DNA from: Teretinema sp942493045 | GTDB taxonomy: Bacteria > Spirochaetota > Spirochaetia > Treponematales > Treponemataceae | Assembly: GCA_942493045.1 (NCBI GenBank) | Contig: OW818665.1 | Location: 2,976,001-3,040,000 of the forward strand | DNA length: 64,000 nucleotides | Direction of reading: 5' to 3' | Shown here: positions 25,767 to 33,728 of the stretch, piece by piece | How positions within the stretch are numbered: position 1 is the stretch's first letter | Layout: the number at the start of each line of letters is the position of its first letter | Translations under genes and position numbers: made by a program | The notes under the pieces: model-generated | Told to the model about the DNA's origin: nothing | What the model saw: only the letters and a program-made list of their open reading frames with translations | The model's database searches: none

Positions 25767-26617
25767 AGTAAATCAGCCGTGCGGATGGCCGCCCGGATAA
25801 ACAGGTGGTCGGAGGGCAGGGTTTCGCGTTGTTCGCGATTAATAGGAATCTCGCCCTCCAGGACCTGGGCGTCCAGCACCGTGATGTCGTTGGAGCAGAA
25901 GATATAGTCCAGCTGGGTAAAATGCGGTACGCCGCCGCCGAAGTAGTAGTGGGTACGGCGCTTTTCGGACGGGAGTCCGACGGCCTCCAGTACGTCGCGG
26001 AAGGGCAGTTCCAGAATCGGTGAATACTCAAACTGATGTTCGCCGCGGATCAGAATGCCGTTAAAGTCGCCCATAATCACGCAGTTTTCCAGTCTGATCA
26101 TATCGCGGAGACGCTCAACCTCCCGGACGCGCTGTTCCAGGCCGCGGTCGGCGCCGTGCTGGGATTTTAAGTGCACTATAAAAACCGCCAGGGATCCGCC
26201 TTCTTTTCCGAGGTCTATGCGTAACAGGTTTCTGGAAAAGGAGCCGCCCATGTTGCGGGCCCGGGCTCCGGGAAAACGGCCTTTTTTTAACAGCGCTCCG
26301 ACAAAGATACCGCGCTTTGAATTTTCTTCATGCAGGCGGCAGTCATAACGCCCGCCCAGAAAGAGGCGGTTAAAGGCGGTCAAGGTTTCCATGCCTCCGA
26401 TTTCGCACAGACCCACCAGATCGAATTCCTGCTCGAGGATAATCCTGGCAATTTCGGTGATTTTCTCGCGCTCTTTATTGGGATTGAAGATCGAGGCGTT
26501 CATGGCCAGATACTCGTCTTCTTCCAACGCTTCCAGCTCTTCGCGGGTGAGCGGCCGGTCCAGCAACAGGTAAAAATTTTCAGCGTTGAACGAGGCCAGG
26601 TGCAGGGTTTGCGGCAT
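25763..26617 (-). CDS. Endonuclease/exonuclease/phosphatase (EEP) family protein
   Basis: 284 residues with the full EEP motif series: FNAENF near 10, CEIGG near 70 (metal-binding E), HLKSQHG near 150, MGDFNG near 190 (catalytic D and N), LDYIF near 240 and SDHLFI near 270. Members are Mg-dependent DNases, RNases or phosphatases. No signal peptide, so a cytoplasmic role. It starts three bases after the stop of the HipA-like gene and so should be translated with it, which suggests that a nuclease and a kinase act together. Substrate is unknown. Confidence 0.82.
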   Translation of the reverse strand: MPQTLHLASFNAENFYLLLDRPLTREELEALEEDEYLAMNASIFNPNKEREKITEIARIILEQEFDLVGLCEIGGMETLTAFNRLFLGGRYDCRLHEENSKRGIFVGALLKKGRFPGARARNMGGSFSRNLLRIDLGKEGGSLAVFIVHLKSQHGADRGLEQRVREVERLRDMIRLENCVIMGDFNGILIRGEHQFEYSPILELPFRDVLEAVGLPSEKRRTHYYFGGGVPHFTQLDYIFCSNDITVLDAQVLEGEIPINREQRETLPSDHLFIRAAIRTADLL

Positions 26618-26620
26618 GGT

Positions 26621-27943
26621 TTACAGATCCCGGCGCAGCGCGCTTTTTATCGTATCGCGCAGGGTGTCGCTTAATTCCCAGCGTACGGCCAGGTTTTCAA
26701 ACTGCCTGAAGGCTTCCAAAACGGAGTCGATAACGCGACCGGCCTTACGGGCGTCGAGATTGCAGAACTTTCCGAAGCGCAGCAGGTCCTCTCTGGTAAA
26801 GCCGTCCTGCAATCCGGAGAGCTTGATCTGATGGGCGCGCGTCCAGCGGCCGGCCGGGTCAAAGGCATAGGTCAGGTCGAAGGCCGGCGCCAGACGCCAG
26901 GCGCCGGTTTTGTCCATTAGAAAGCCGAAGTTTTTGGTGTGATCATCCTGATTGCGCCCGATGACATTGAAGACCGCGCGGCGGAACAGTTCCGTTACCG
27001 CGTTCTGACCAAGGTCCAGCTGTCGGGCAAGCAGCGCCAGCTGTTCATAGGAGTAGGCGCCGGTGCTGTCCCGGTCGGCGTGCGCCAAGGCGGCCCAGGA
27101 AGCGTAGTGCAGTTTGACGGTTTTCGTTCCCTGAGGGAGGCGGTCGAAGCGACGGATTAAAAAATGAAAGTCATCACCGTCACAGAGATAGTCAGTATCG
27201 GGTATGTCAATTCCGCATTCCCGGGCTATCAGACTGTAGATATATTCCACCCGCGGTAGACCCTTGGGGTCGGCGCCATCGCGGTCGGAGTTGGCGCTGC
27301 TGTCGAATTTCAGCAGCCAGTGGCTGAAGCTGGAATCCCGTTCCGCCGTTCCGTCAAAGAAATTTCCATCGCCGGAGCGGGCAACGAGGGCCTTGGAGCG
27401 GGCCCCTCCGGCGCTGGAACCGGCGCGGATCAGCTGCAGGGCTTCGGCGGCGTTTACGGCATTGAGGGTATTTAAAAGCTTTTTCCGGTCGTTGTTTTTT
27501 CCGGCGGTTACTATTTCGGCCAGTTCGGCAAGGACGCGGATATTCAGCGCCGTTTCGCGTTCCGGCAGCTCACTGAATTCTCCGGCGCTCCGGTATTCAA
27601 GGGCGCCCATTCCTCGGTTTCCGACAGAGAGCAGGCGATCCAGGGCTGTGATCTGCTCGGCGGGAATTTCCTGTTCCGCGAAATACAGGTCGAGCAGCCG
27701 GTTGCCGAAAGTGTCCGGGAGCGAGTCGGCGCAGATTCCGGGCAGCCCCTTGAACGTGCTGAAGCTGATGCTATCAAAGCGGTGCCTTCGTGGTGGGTGG
27801 GCCATGGTGACCGGTGAGATCTGAACTCCGGAGCGGCTGAAGAGTTCATCGTACTCAAAGGTGGCAACGCTGTTTTGGCCCGGGGCGTAGCCCAGATGTC
27901 CGACCGTGGTGCCCCACAGCACCACTCTGACCGTTTCGTTCAT
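26621..27943 (-). CDS. HipA-type serine/threonine kinase without an adjacent HipB
   Basis: 440 residues, full length for HipA. The N-terminal HipA subdomain (about 1-110) is followed by the kinase: P-loop-like GSSAGGARSKA at 175-185, catalytic NQDDHTKNFGF at 331-341 and metal-binding PAFDLTY at 353-359. In E. coli HipA phosphorylates glutamyl-tRNA synthetase and is held by the DNA-binding antitoxin HipB encoded just upstream. Here the upstream gene is a large lipoprotein, 30 bases away, and no helix-turn-helix frame is found on either side. The antitoxin could be elsewhere, or this could be a HipA homologue with another role. It is coupled to the EEP nuclease gene. Confidence 0.87.
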   Translation of the reverse strand: MNETVRVVLWGTTVGHLGYAPGQNSVATFEYDELFSRSGVQISPVTMAHPPRRHRFDSISFSTFKGLPGICADSLPDTFGNRLLDLYFAEQEIPAEQITALDRLLSVGNRGMGALEYRSAGEFSELPERETALNIRVLAELAEIVTAGKNNDRKKLLNTLNAVNAAEALQLIRAGSSAGGARSKALVARSGDGNFFDGTAERDSSFSHWLLKFDSSANSDRDGADPKGLPRVEYIYSLIARECGIDIPDTDYLCDGDDFHFLIRRFDRLPQGTKTVKLHYASWAALAHADRDSTGAYSYEQLALLARQLDLGQNAVTELFRRAVFNVIGRNQDDHTKNFGFLMDKTGAWRLAPAFDLTYAFDPAGRWTRAHQIKLSGLQDGFTREDLLRFGKFCNLDARKAGRVIDSVLEAFRQFENLAVRWELSDTLRDTIKSALRRDL

Positions 27944-27973
27944 TGTTGATTATGACCTCTCGTATAATGCCTA

Positions 27974-30262
27974 TTACCGGCGGGGTGTTCTCTCAACGGC
28001 TGAGCTTTGGGTGATGGTCGCGGTAAAGGGCAGGGCGTTGGCGGCGCTCAGGCGCTGGGGAGCGCTGTTACGCCGCGTTGCCTGGTAGTAGAACTCGAGG
28101 CGTGTACCGACCGGTAAGGCCGAACTGTCGAAGGTATAGGCATATTCCTTACCCCGGCGTTCCATCGGAAACTCACGGAAGTCGGCGTCACGGCCGGTTA
28201 TTTTGATCATGACGCTCAGGTCGTATAAGCCGAGTTGGTTTTTCAAAGTGACAAAGAACCGTACTCCGCCCTGATCGGCCTGCGGTCCCTGATAATAGGA
28301 TTCCACGTCAAAGTCGGCGGAGCTGGCAGGCGGTGTTGCCGGTGTGGCTGGCGTCGCCGGAGTCGTTGCCGGGGGCGTCGCCGGCGAAGTACCGGGGGTC
28401 ACAGGGGTCGTCGGGGGCGTCACCGGCGGGGTGACCGGTGGAAGCGGGGTAAGCGGCGGGTTGACCGGGGTTACCGGCGTGGAGGTGCCCGGCGTTGCTA
28501 CTGCCGCTCCGGGGGTGACAATGAAATCACTGGCGACACCGCCGGCCGTATTGCGCAGCGTGGCGCTCAGCGCTCCCAGTTCGGCCGTGGTGAGCCGCAC
28601 GGTAAAGTAGTACTGGATGTAATTTGAAGATGTTTCGGCGGCCGGAACTGTGAACGTAAATAGGCCGTTTACGGGCGTCGCGCGCAGCTCCCGGTAAGCG
28701 GCGCTGGCGGCGGTACGGTAATACAGGCTGGCGGCGGCATTGGCCACGGCCGGCGTTTGGCTGAGCGTCAAAAGCAGCGGCTGGTTTTGGGTAACCGCGC
28801 CGGGAACTGTATGGATAAGACCCTGCAACAGGGCGGCTTCACGTTCGGCGCGCAGCTGGGCCAGGGACTTTACGCTGACGGTGTATTGGCCGGTGGCCGG
28901 AAGCGGTACTTTGAGGTCGCCGAAGCGGCTGTCCCTCACCGTCGCGGTGAGGGTGTAGCCGGACAATCCGGCGCGCACAAAGGTTCCGGGAATGGCGGCG
29001 TGCCAGGAGAGCTGGTTTTGCATAAAAGTGACGCCTTTGCCGATGGGATTCGGTCCGGTGCCGTCAAGGGTCAGCGAAAGTACTTGCAGGGCGCTGTCCA
29101 GTACATCGACCTTGAGGGACAGGGCCGCGCCTTCCTGGGCGTCGGAGGGCGCCTGATGGGCGAACTTTGCCTGCAGGGCGGTTACCGCCTCACGGGTCAT
29201 ATCGGCATAGGTGCGGTAGGCTATTGAAAGGGTTTGGCCAGCGGGAAAGTCGGCGGACAGCGGTCCGGCTGCGGTAAAGGTGTCGGTGTACTTGAAGGAG
29301 TAGGTCATCGGTCCGTTTTCCAGCTCGGCGGCCGGAACTTCGGCGCTGTAGACATTGTTGTCGCCCGGGATCATTTGAATGGGGGTGACCAGGTTGTTTC
29401 GGCGCAGCAGCAGTGTAACCTGGCGTATTCCGGTGGTATAGCGGGTCAGCAGCGGGCTGTAATTGAGCGTGGCTTTAATGACCGGCGGCTGGAAGTAATT
29501 ACCGGTTACCCGTCCCGGATGGACGAGGGCCGCGCGGAAGTCCTTTTCCAGCCGGGCGCGCAGGGCGGCCTGGTCCAGAATCGGCACAGCTTTGGGCGTG
29601 GACGGATACAGCGAGGTCAGCTCACCGAATTCGGCGTCGTTCCATTTGACTGCCCATTGATAGGTGCAGGAGGATCCCGGCAGCGGCGCGTTCAGGACGG
29701 CTTCATAAACGCCGCTGGTATTCAGGGCGTTAAGGGCGCGCGGCCCGGCTGAAGTTATGACGTTGACAGAGACGGCCGCAGGCGTCTGATTTCCGGAAAT
29801 TTTAAGCTTGAAGAGGGCGTTCTCATTATAAATGAATTCCGCGTCCGTGCCGCCGTCACTTAGTCGTGACAGATACACAGCTTCGGCCTGGGCTTTGGCC
29901 TGGGCGAAGGACAGGATGCGCACCAGTGTCGGCTGACTAGTGACCTTATCGCCCTTGGAGTTGGTCATTGAAGCGTAGTATTCCAGAGTTCCGGCCGGCA
30001 GTTCCGAACCGTGAACCACAACTTCGTACAGTGTCCCATTGAACACTCCATTGCGCTGCTGCCACTGGCCGCCGTTGACGCGGTACATAAAAACGACAGA
30101 GAGATTGTCGGCCTTTTTATCCCAGGCGCGTACCTGTAGGGTATATTCTTTTCCCTCACGGCCGTCGGCAACCGCCGCGCCCCGAATTCCGAAGCTGGCG
30201 CAGCCGGCCAGCAGTACGGCCATGGCTGCGGCAATCAAGGTTCCGGTAAAAATCTTTCTCAT
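27974..30262 (-). CDS. Large lipoprotein with beta-sandwich repeats and a Pro/Thr-rich linker
   Basis: 762 residues. The signal peptide ends in LLAGC. Most of the protein reads as several ~100-residue immunoglobulin-like units, each starting with a phrase such as VFMYRVNGGQWQ, VTLLLRRNNLV or ASLYYRTAASAAY and ending in YFTV or YSFKYTDTF; they resemble Ig-like repeats of surface adhesins. Between about 590 and 655 a low-complexity linker of P, T, V, G and A residues (encoded at roughly 28320-28500) leads to a final similar domain. A flexible stalk exposing the last domain is likely. Function is unknown. GGAGGA precedes the ATG. Confidence 0.65.
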   Translation of the reverse strand: MRKIFTGTLIAAAMAVLLAGCASFGIRGAAVADGREGKEYTLQVRAWDKKADNLSVVFMYRVNGGQWQQRNGVFNGTLYEVVVHGSELPAGTLEYYASMTNSKGDKVTSQPTLVRILSFAQAKAQAEAVYLSRLSDGGTDAEFIYNENALFKLKISGNQTPAAVSVNVITSAGPRALNALNTSGVYEAVLNAPLPGSSCTYQWAVKWNDAEFGELTSLYPSTPKAVPILDQAALRARLEKDFRAALVHPGRVTGNYFQPPVIKATLNYSPLLTRYTTGIRQVTLLLRRNNLVTPIQMIPGDNNVYSAEVPAAELENGPMTYSFKYTDTFTAAGPLSADFPAGQTLSIAYRTYADMTREAVTALQAKFAHQAPSDAQEGAALSLKVDVLDSALQVLSLTLDGTGPNPIGKGVTFMQNQLSWHAAIPGTFVRAGLSGYTLTATVRDSRFGDLKVPLPATGQYTVSVKSLAQLRAEREAALLQGLIHTVPGAVTQNQPLLLTLSQTPAVANAAASLYYRTAASAAYRELRATPVNGLFTFTVPAAETSSNYIQYYFTVRLTTAELGALSATLRNTAGGVASDFIVTPGAAVATPGTSTPVTPVNPPLTPLPPVTPPVTPPTTPVTPGTSPATPPATTPATPATPATPPASSADFDVESYYQGPQADQGGVRFFVTLKNQLGLYDLSVMIKITGRDADFREFPMERRGKEYAYTFDSSALPVGTRLEFYYQATRRNSAPQRLSAANALPFTATITQSSAVERTPRR

Positions 30263-30364
30263 AACGTCCTCCAGAAGCAGTTTTACGTAGTCTGTCTTCC
30301 AGTATAGAGCGCCCGGGCGATATATACAAGAAATTTGGCCTTGCCGGCCGAAAAGGTCTTCCTG

Positions 30365-30850
30365 CTACCGGAAATGCTCAAGATGGGAGCGGACCAGCGC
30401 CTTCTTTTCCGTTTCGGAAAGGTTCTTGGTGGCCGCGGACACCGCGTCCAGCGGTTCAAGCTGCTGTGTCACCAGCAGGTCGTGGATTTGGCGGGTATAC
30501 TTTTCAAGGAACCAGCGATTGGCCGTGATAAATATCGATACCGGTCTGCCTGCCAGTCGCGCTCTCTCTGAAAGCCAGTCCCGGACCGGTGAGCGGCTGG
30601 TAAAAGCCATCACCATTCCGTGAATAATGATGCCGTCATAGGAATCAAGATTTTTACTGTCAATTTCCGAAACAGCGGCTTCTTCGAAAATAAAACCGGC
30701 GGCGGCGCTTTCACCGGCAAAATAGTCGCGCCAGGGACCGGTACTGTCGTTGTTTTCTTCATATATATACAAAACCCGGCGGGGGCTCTGGGCGGTAAGC
30801 GCCGCGCTCAGTAAAATGGCGCAGCTGAGTGCGCTGATCAGTCTTTTCAT
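30365..30850 (-). CDS. Exported flavodoxin-like protein
   Basis: 161 residues with a signal peptide (cleavage near residue 20, LTAQS). The mature part looks like a flavodoxin fold: strand RVLYIYEENNDSTG (first strand and phosphate loop region), DSYDGIIIHGMVMAF (third strand), RPVSIFITANRWF (fourth strand). Flavin binding is plausible but the loop is not the classic T-x-T-G-N-T. A secreted flavodoxin-like protein is uncommon. GAGGAG lies before the ATG. It is divergent from the TPR gene at 30963. Confidence 0.55.
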   Translation of the reverse strand: MKRLISALSCAILLSAALTAQSPRRVLYIYEENNDSTGPWRDYFAGESAAAGFIFEEAAVSEIDSKNLDSYDGIIIHGMVMAFTSRSPVRDWLSERARLAGRPVSIFITANRWFLEKYTRQIHDLLVTQQLEPLDAVSAATKNLSETEKKALVRSHLEHFR

Positions 30851-30906
30851 AGTAATCTCCTCGCAAACCAGTATAACACCTTCGGTTCGCTCTTTTGTCC
30901 CCGTTC

Positions 30907-30935
30907 TTGCCCGTAAAACAAGGTAATGCTATACT
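30907..30935 (+). promoter_or_regulatory. Promoter for the TPR-methyltransferase-RDD operon
   Basis: TTGCCC (30907-30912), 17-base spacer, TATACT (30930-30935). The expected leader is about 20 bases and carries GGAGG (30950-30954) before the ATG at 30963, an ordinary leadered gene that contrasts with the leaderless ones nearby. Confidence 0.7.
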
Positions 30936-30962
30936 CTGTTACTGTCGACGGAGGTTCATCTA

Positions 30963-31721
30963 ATGCCCTTTGTACTGCTGGCCCTGCCCTATGTCCTGCA
31001 GCTGCTCTGCCTGATTCATATTATCAAGACCCACCGCAATTCATCCTGGCTGTGGATCGTGATAATGATTCCCTATGCCGGCGGTATCGCCTACCTGCTG
31101 ATCGAACTTCTGCCGGAACTGCTGCGGCCCGGAAAGATAGACGGTCTCAAGGATGCGCTGACCGAGATAGTCAAGCCGGACGCTAAATTCGAAGTTATTA
31201 AAAAGAAGGCTGAATACTCCGCGACCTATAAAAATATGCTGGAGTATGCCGACGCCTTGATGGAAAAGCAGGACTATCAAACCGCCCTGGGAATTTATAT
31301 TGATCAGAACCGCGGCGCTTTTAAGGACGATCCGGAATTGCTATACCGCATCGCCGGAGCCAAATACCGTACTGGAGACTATCAAGGCGCCAGGGCTGAT
31401 CTTGAAGCCCTCTTCGCCTCTAATCCGGCGCTGCGTTCCGGCAGCAAGGAGAATCTGCTTTTTTTACGGCTGCTGGAAAGGATTGAGGATGCCTCCCTCG
31501 TGAAGTCCGAATACCAGAAAACGTTGCAGCGCATTCAGAACAATTCTATCGAGCTTCAATATATTGATTTTCTGATTTCAACGGATGACCGGCCGGAGCT
31601 GGTCGCGCTGTTCGACAAACTGCGCCAGGACGAGCAGTCCATGAAGATAAACCGGGTGCGTTATGACCGCTCTTTTTATACGGCCGTCCGCCGTCTGGAA
31701 AAGCAAGTCCGGGGCTCCTAG
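30963..31721 (+). CDS. PLDc_N-type membrane protein with TPR repeats
   Basis: 252 residues. Two N-terminal hydrophobic segments (about 3-20 and 27-48, WLWIVIMIPYAGGIAYLL) match the PLDc_N module seen at the start of cardiolipin synthases. There is no phospholipase HKD motif. From about 75 to 215 the sequence forms TPR-like helical pairs (YADALMEKQDYQTALGIY, YRIAGAKYRTGDYQGARADL). Likely a membrane-anchored scaffold; similar proteins are of unknown function. The stop is directly followed by the GTG of the methyltransferase gene. Confidence 0.7.
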   Translation: MPFVLLALPYVLQLLCLIHIIKTHRNSSWLWIVIMIPYAGGIAYLLIELLPELLRPGKIDGLKDALTEIVKPDAKFEVIKKKAEYSATYKNMLEYADALMEKQDYQTALGIYIDQNRGAFKDDPELLYRIAGAKYRTGDYQGARADLEALFASNPALRSGSKENLLFLRLLERIEDASLVKSEYQKTLQRIQNNSIELQYIDFLISTDDRPELVALFDKLRQDEQSMKINRVRYDRSFYTAVRRLEKQVRGS

Positions 31722-32717
31722 GTGGAAAAGGCCCGCGCTTCGCGCAATCGTACGCTGACCTTGCCTGAGACGGAGCGCGCCGCTTACCGGGCGCGGCTCC
31801 TTTTTCCGGATGTCTCAGATCGCGATACTTTGTCACTGGCTGTCCTTGAGAATAAAACTGTCTGCGCGGACCTGTTCGCGGTTCTGGGGCGGCTGCCGGC
31901 GGCCTGCGCTGACGTGCTGATCATTGATCCGCCCTATAATCTGGATAAGGACTTTCACGGCTTTAAATTTGCCGCCGCCGATGATGCCGGCTATCTTTCG
32001 TACCTGCGCTCCTGGTTTCCGGCCCTGCTGCGCACGCTCAAGGGCGGCGGAACGGTTTATCTGTGCGGAGACTGGAAAAGCAGTAGCTGCCTGTATCAGG
32101 TGATGAGCGAGAATCTGGCGGTACGCAATCGCATCACCTGGCAGCGGGAAAAGGGCCGGGGCGCGTTGACAAACTGGAAAAACGCCTGTGAGGATATCTG
32201 GTTCGGAACCAGCGGCGACGGGTATTACTTTGATATCGAATCCGTAAAGCAGAAACGCTTGGTGCTGGCTCCCTACCGCGAAGAAGGGGTACCCAAGGAT
32301 TGGCAGGCGACTCCGGAAGGGAATTTCCGGTTGACCCATCCCGGGAATTTCTGGGATGATATCTCCGTTCCCTACTGGTCAATGCCGGAGAATACCGATC
32401 ATCCGACCCAGAAACCGGAGAAACTGATCGCCAAGCTGCTGCTGGCCAGCTGCCCCCCGGATGGTCTGGTCCTGGATCCGTTTTTGGGCTCGGGGACCAC
32501 GGCGGTGGTCGCCAAAAAACTGGGCCGCCGGTACATCGGCGTGGAAATGAATGAAACTTATTGCCTGTGGGCCGAAAAGCGGCTGGCGCTGGCGGAAGCC
32601 GATCCGCATATTCAGGGCTATTGTGACGGCGTGTTCTGGGAGCGGAATACCGCCCGGCTTCAGCGGGAAGCGCAGTCCCGTAAAAAAAATGGAGGAAATA
32701 ATGGAAAACCTGAATGA
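31722..32717 (+). CDS. Site-specific DNA methyltransferase (beta class, orphan)
   Basis: 331 residues from a GTG directly after the TPR stop. Motif IV DPPYNLDKDFHG starts at D69, and motif I is at the C-terminal end, LDPFLGSGTTAVVAKKLGRRYIGVE; this DPPY-then-FxGSGTT order is the beta class of amino-methyltransferases (N6-adenine or N4-cytosine). DPPY with N-type loops favours adenine, but this is not certain. No restriction enzyme gene is nearby, so it is an orphan that may act in regulation, replication or protection from phage. It overlaps the next gene by 17 bases. Confidence 0.88.
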   Translation: MEKARASRNRTLTLPETERAAYRARLLFPDVSDRDTLSLAVLENKTVCADLFAVLGRLPAACADVLIIDPPYNLDKDFHGFKFAAADDAGYLSYLRSWFPALLRTLKGGGTVYLCGDWKSSSCLYQVMSENLAVRNRITWQREKGRGALTNWKNACEDIWFGTSGDGYYFDIESVKQKRLVLAPYREEGVPKDWQATPEGNFRLTHPGNFWDDISVPYWSMPENTDHPTQKPEKLIAKLLLASCPPDGLVLDPFLGSGTTAVVAKKLGRRYIGVEMNETYCLWAEKRLALAEADPHIQGYCDGVFWERNTARLQREAQSRKKNGGNNGKPE

Positions 32718-33672
32718 AAGTTACCGCGGCCGGGTCGAACTGGCCCACCTTTTCAAGCGGGTATTGGCCCTGGTTTTGGATAATGCCCTGCTGAGCGCGA
32801 CCGGGTTTGCCCTGGCGCTGGGTTTCGCGCCGGCCTTTTCCCGTTTAGGGTGGGCGGCCAAACTGGTCGGTTTTTTTATCTCATTGGCCTATTTTACGGC
32901 TCTGAATGGTCCGCTGGGCGGCGGCCAAACCGTCGGACAGCGTATCTGCAAGATTATGGTAATCGGCCGCGACGGCCGCTTCCTGTCCTGGACGAAAAGC
33001 CTGCTGCGGTCCCTGATTATTCCACTGGTATGGCTGTGCAACAACTGGAATTTCCCGCTTGGTGAATGGGTGGTGCTTCAAACCCTGGCGGCCTCTTTTG
33101 TGATGCTGGCGCTGTTTCTGCTGGATTGCTACTTCGCGCTCTTTAATACAGAAACCCGCCAGACCTTCCATGACCTGCTGGTGGATTCTTTTGTAATTAA
33201 TCAGAGCGAAAACCCGGAGGCCGTCAGCCGCTTTAACAGCCCGCGCGTCTACTGGCTGTCCGCCATCCCGCTGGCCTTGGTCCTTTTGACCACCATATAT
33301 ATGTATAATTTAACGCGCAGTCCCGTGATGAGCGAATTTCTGGAGATTCGGGACAGTATCAGTACTGTGCCGGGTGTAGATAACGTCGCCGTATTCAGCG
33401 GTGTTAAAAAAACTACGGTTTCCGGAAGCGAAGCGCAGTCTGTCAGCTACCTGCGCGTCAGTGTTTACCGCAATGTCGATGGACCGCCGCCGGAAGACCT
33501 GTCCAGAGCTGTCGCGGCCCTGGTTGCCGGGACCGACGCGGCCGCCCGCCAGGACACGGTGATTATCAATATTCTCAGCGGTTTTGATATCGGCATAACT
33601 TCAAAATGGCAGACCGTCTCTTTTAGCAATACCGCCGCGCAGTGGAAAAACGTCCTGGAAGAAGGTCAATGA
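32701..33672 (+). CDS. RDD-family membrane protein
   Basis: About 323 residues from the ATG at 32701 with GGAGG five bases upstream; a much longer in-frame opening lies inside the methyltransferase gene. The RDD domain (about 8-165) shows FKRVLALVLDNALL with the conserved R and D, the GGGQTVGQRICKIMVIG loop, and paired membrane segments. Another membrane segment is near 185-205, then a ~115-residue extracytoplasmic tail. RDD proteins are of uncertain function, some implicated in ion or drug movement. The stop overlaps an ATG that could start the next gene. Confidence 0.78.
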   Translation: MENLNESYRGRVELAHLFKRVLALVLDNALLSATGFALALGFAPAFSRLGWAAKLVGFFISLAYFTALNGPLGGGQTVGQRICKIMVIGRDGRFLSWTKSLLRSLIIPLVWLCNNWNFPLGEWVVLQTLAASFVMLALFLLDCYFALFNTETRQTFHDLLVDSFVINQSENPEAVSRFNSPRVYWLSAIPLALVLLTTIYMYNLTRSPVMSEFLEIRDSISTVPGVDNVAVFSGVKKTTVSGSEAQSVSYLRVSVYRNVDGPPPEDLSRAVAALVAGTDAAARQDTVIINILSGFDIGITSKWQTVSFSNTAAQWKNVLEEGQ

Positions 33673-33728
33673 GACCATTTATCGGCCGGAGCTGTACAAA
33701 TGGGCGATTGTACACTATCCTTTATCGC

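Noticed and set aside
28320..28500. Direct-repeat-like tract that could be read as a repeat array
   Set aside because: It encodes a Pro/Thr-rich linker in frame with the lipoprotein; repeat units are irregular and there are no spacers, so it is neither CRISPR nor a tandem non-coding array.
29234..29752. Plus-strand frame inside the large lipoprotein gene
   Set aside because: Antisense shadow with glycine/glutamine-rich text and no motif.
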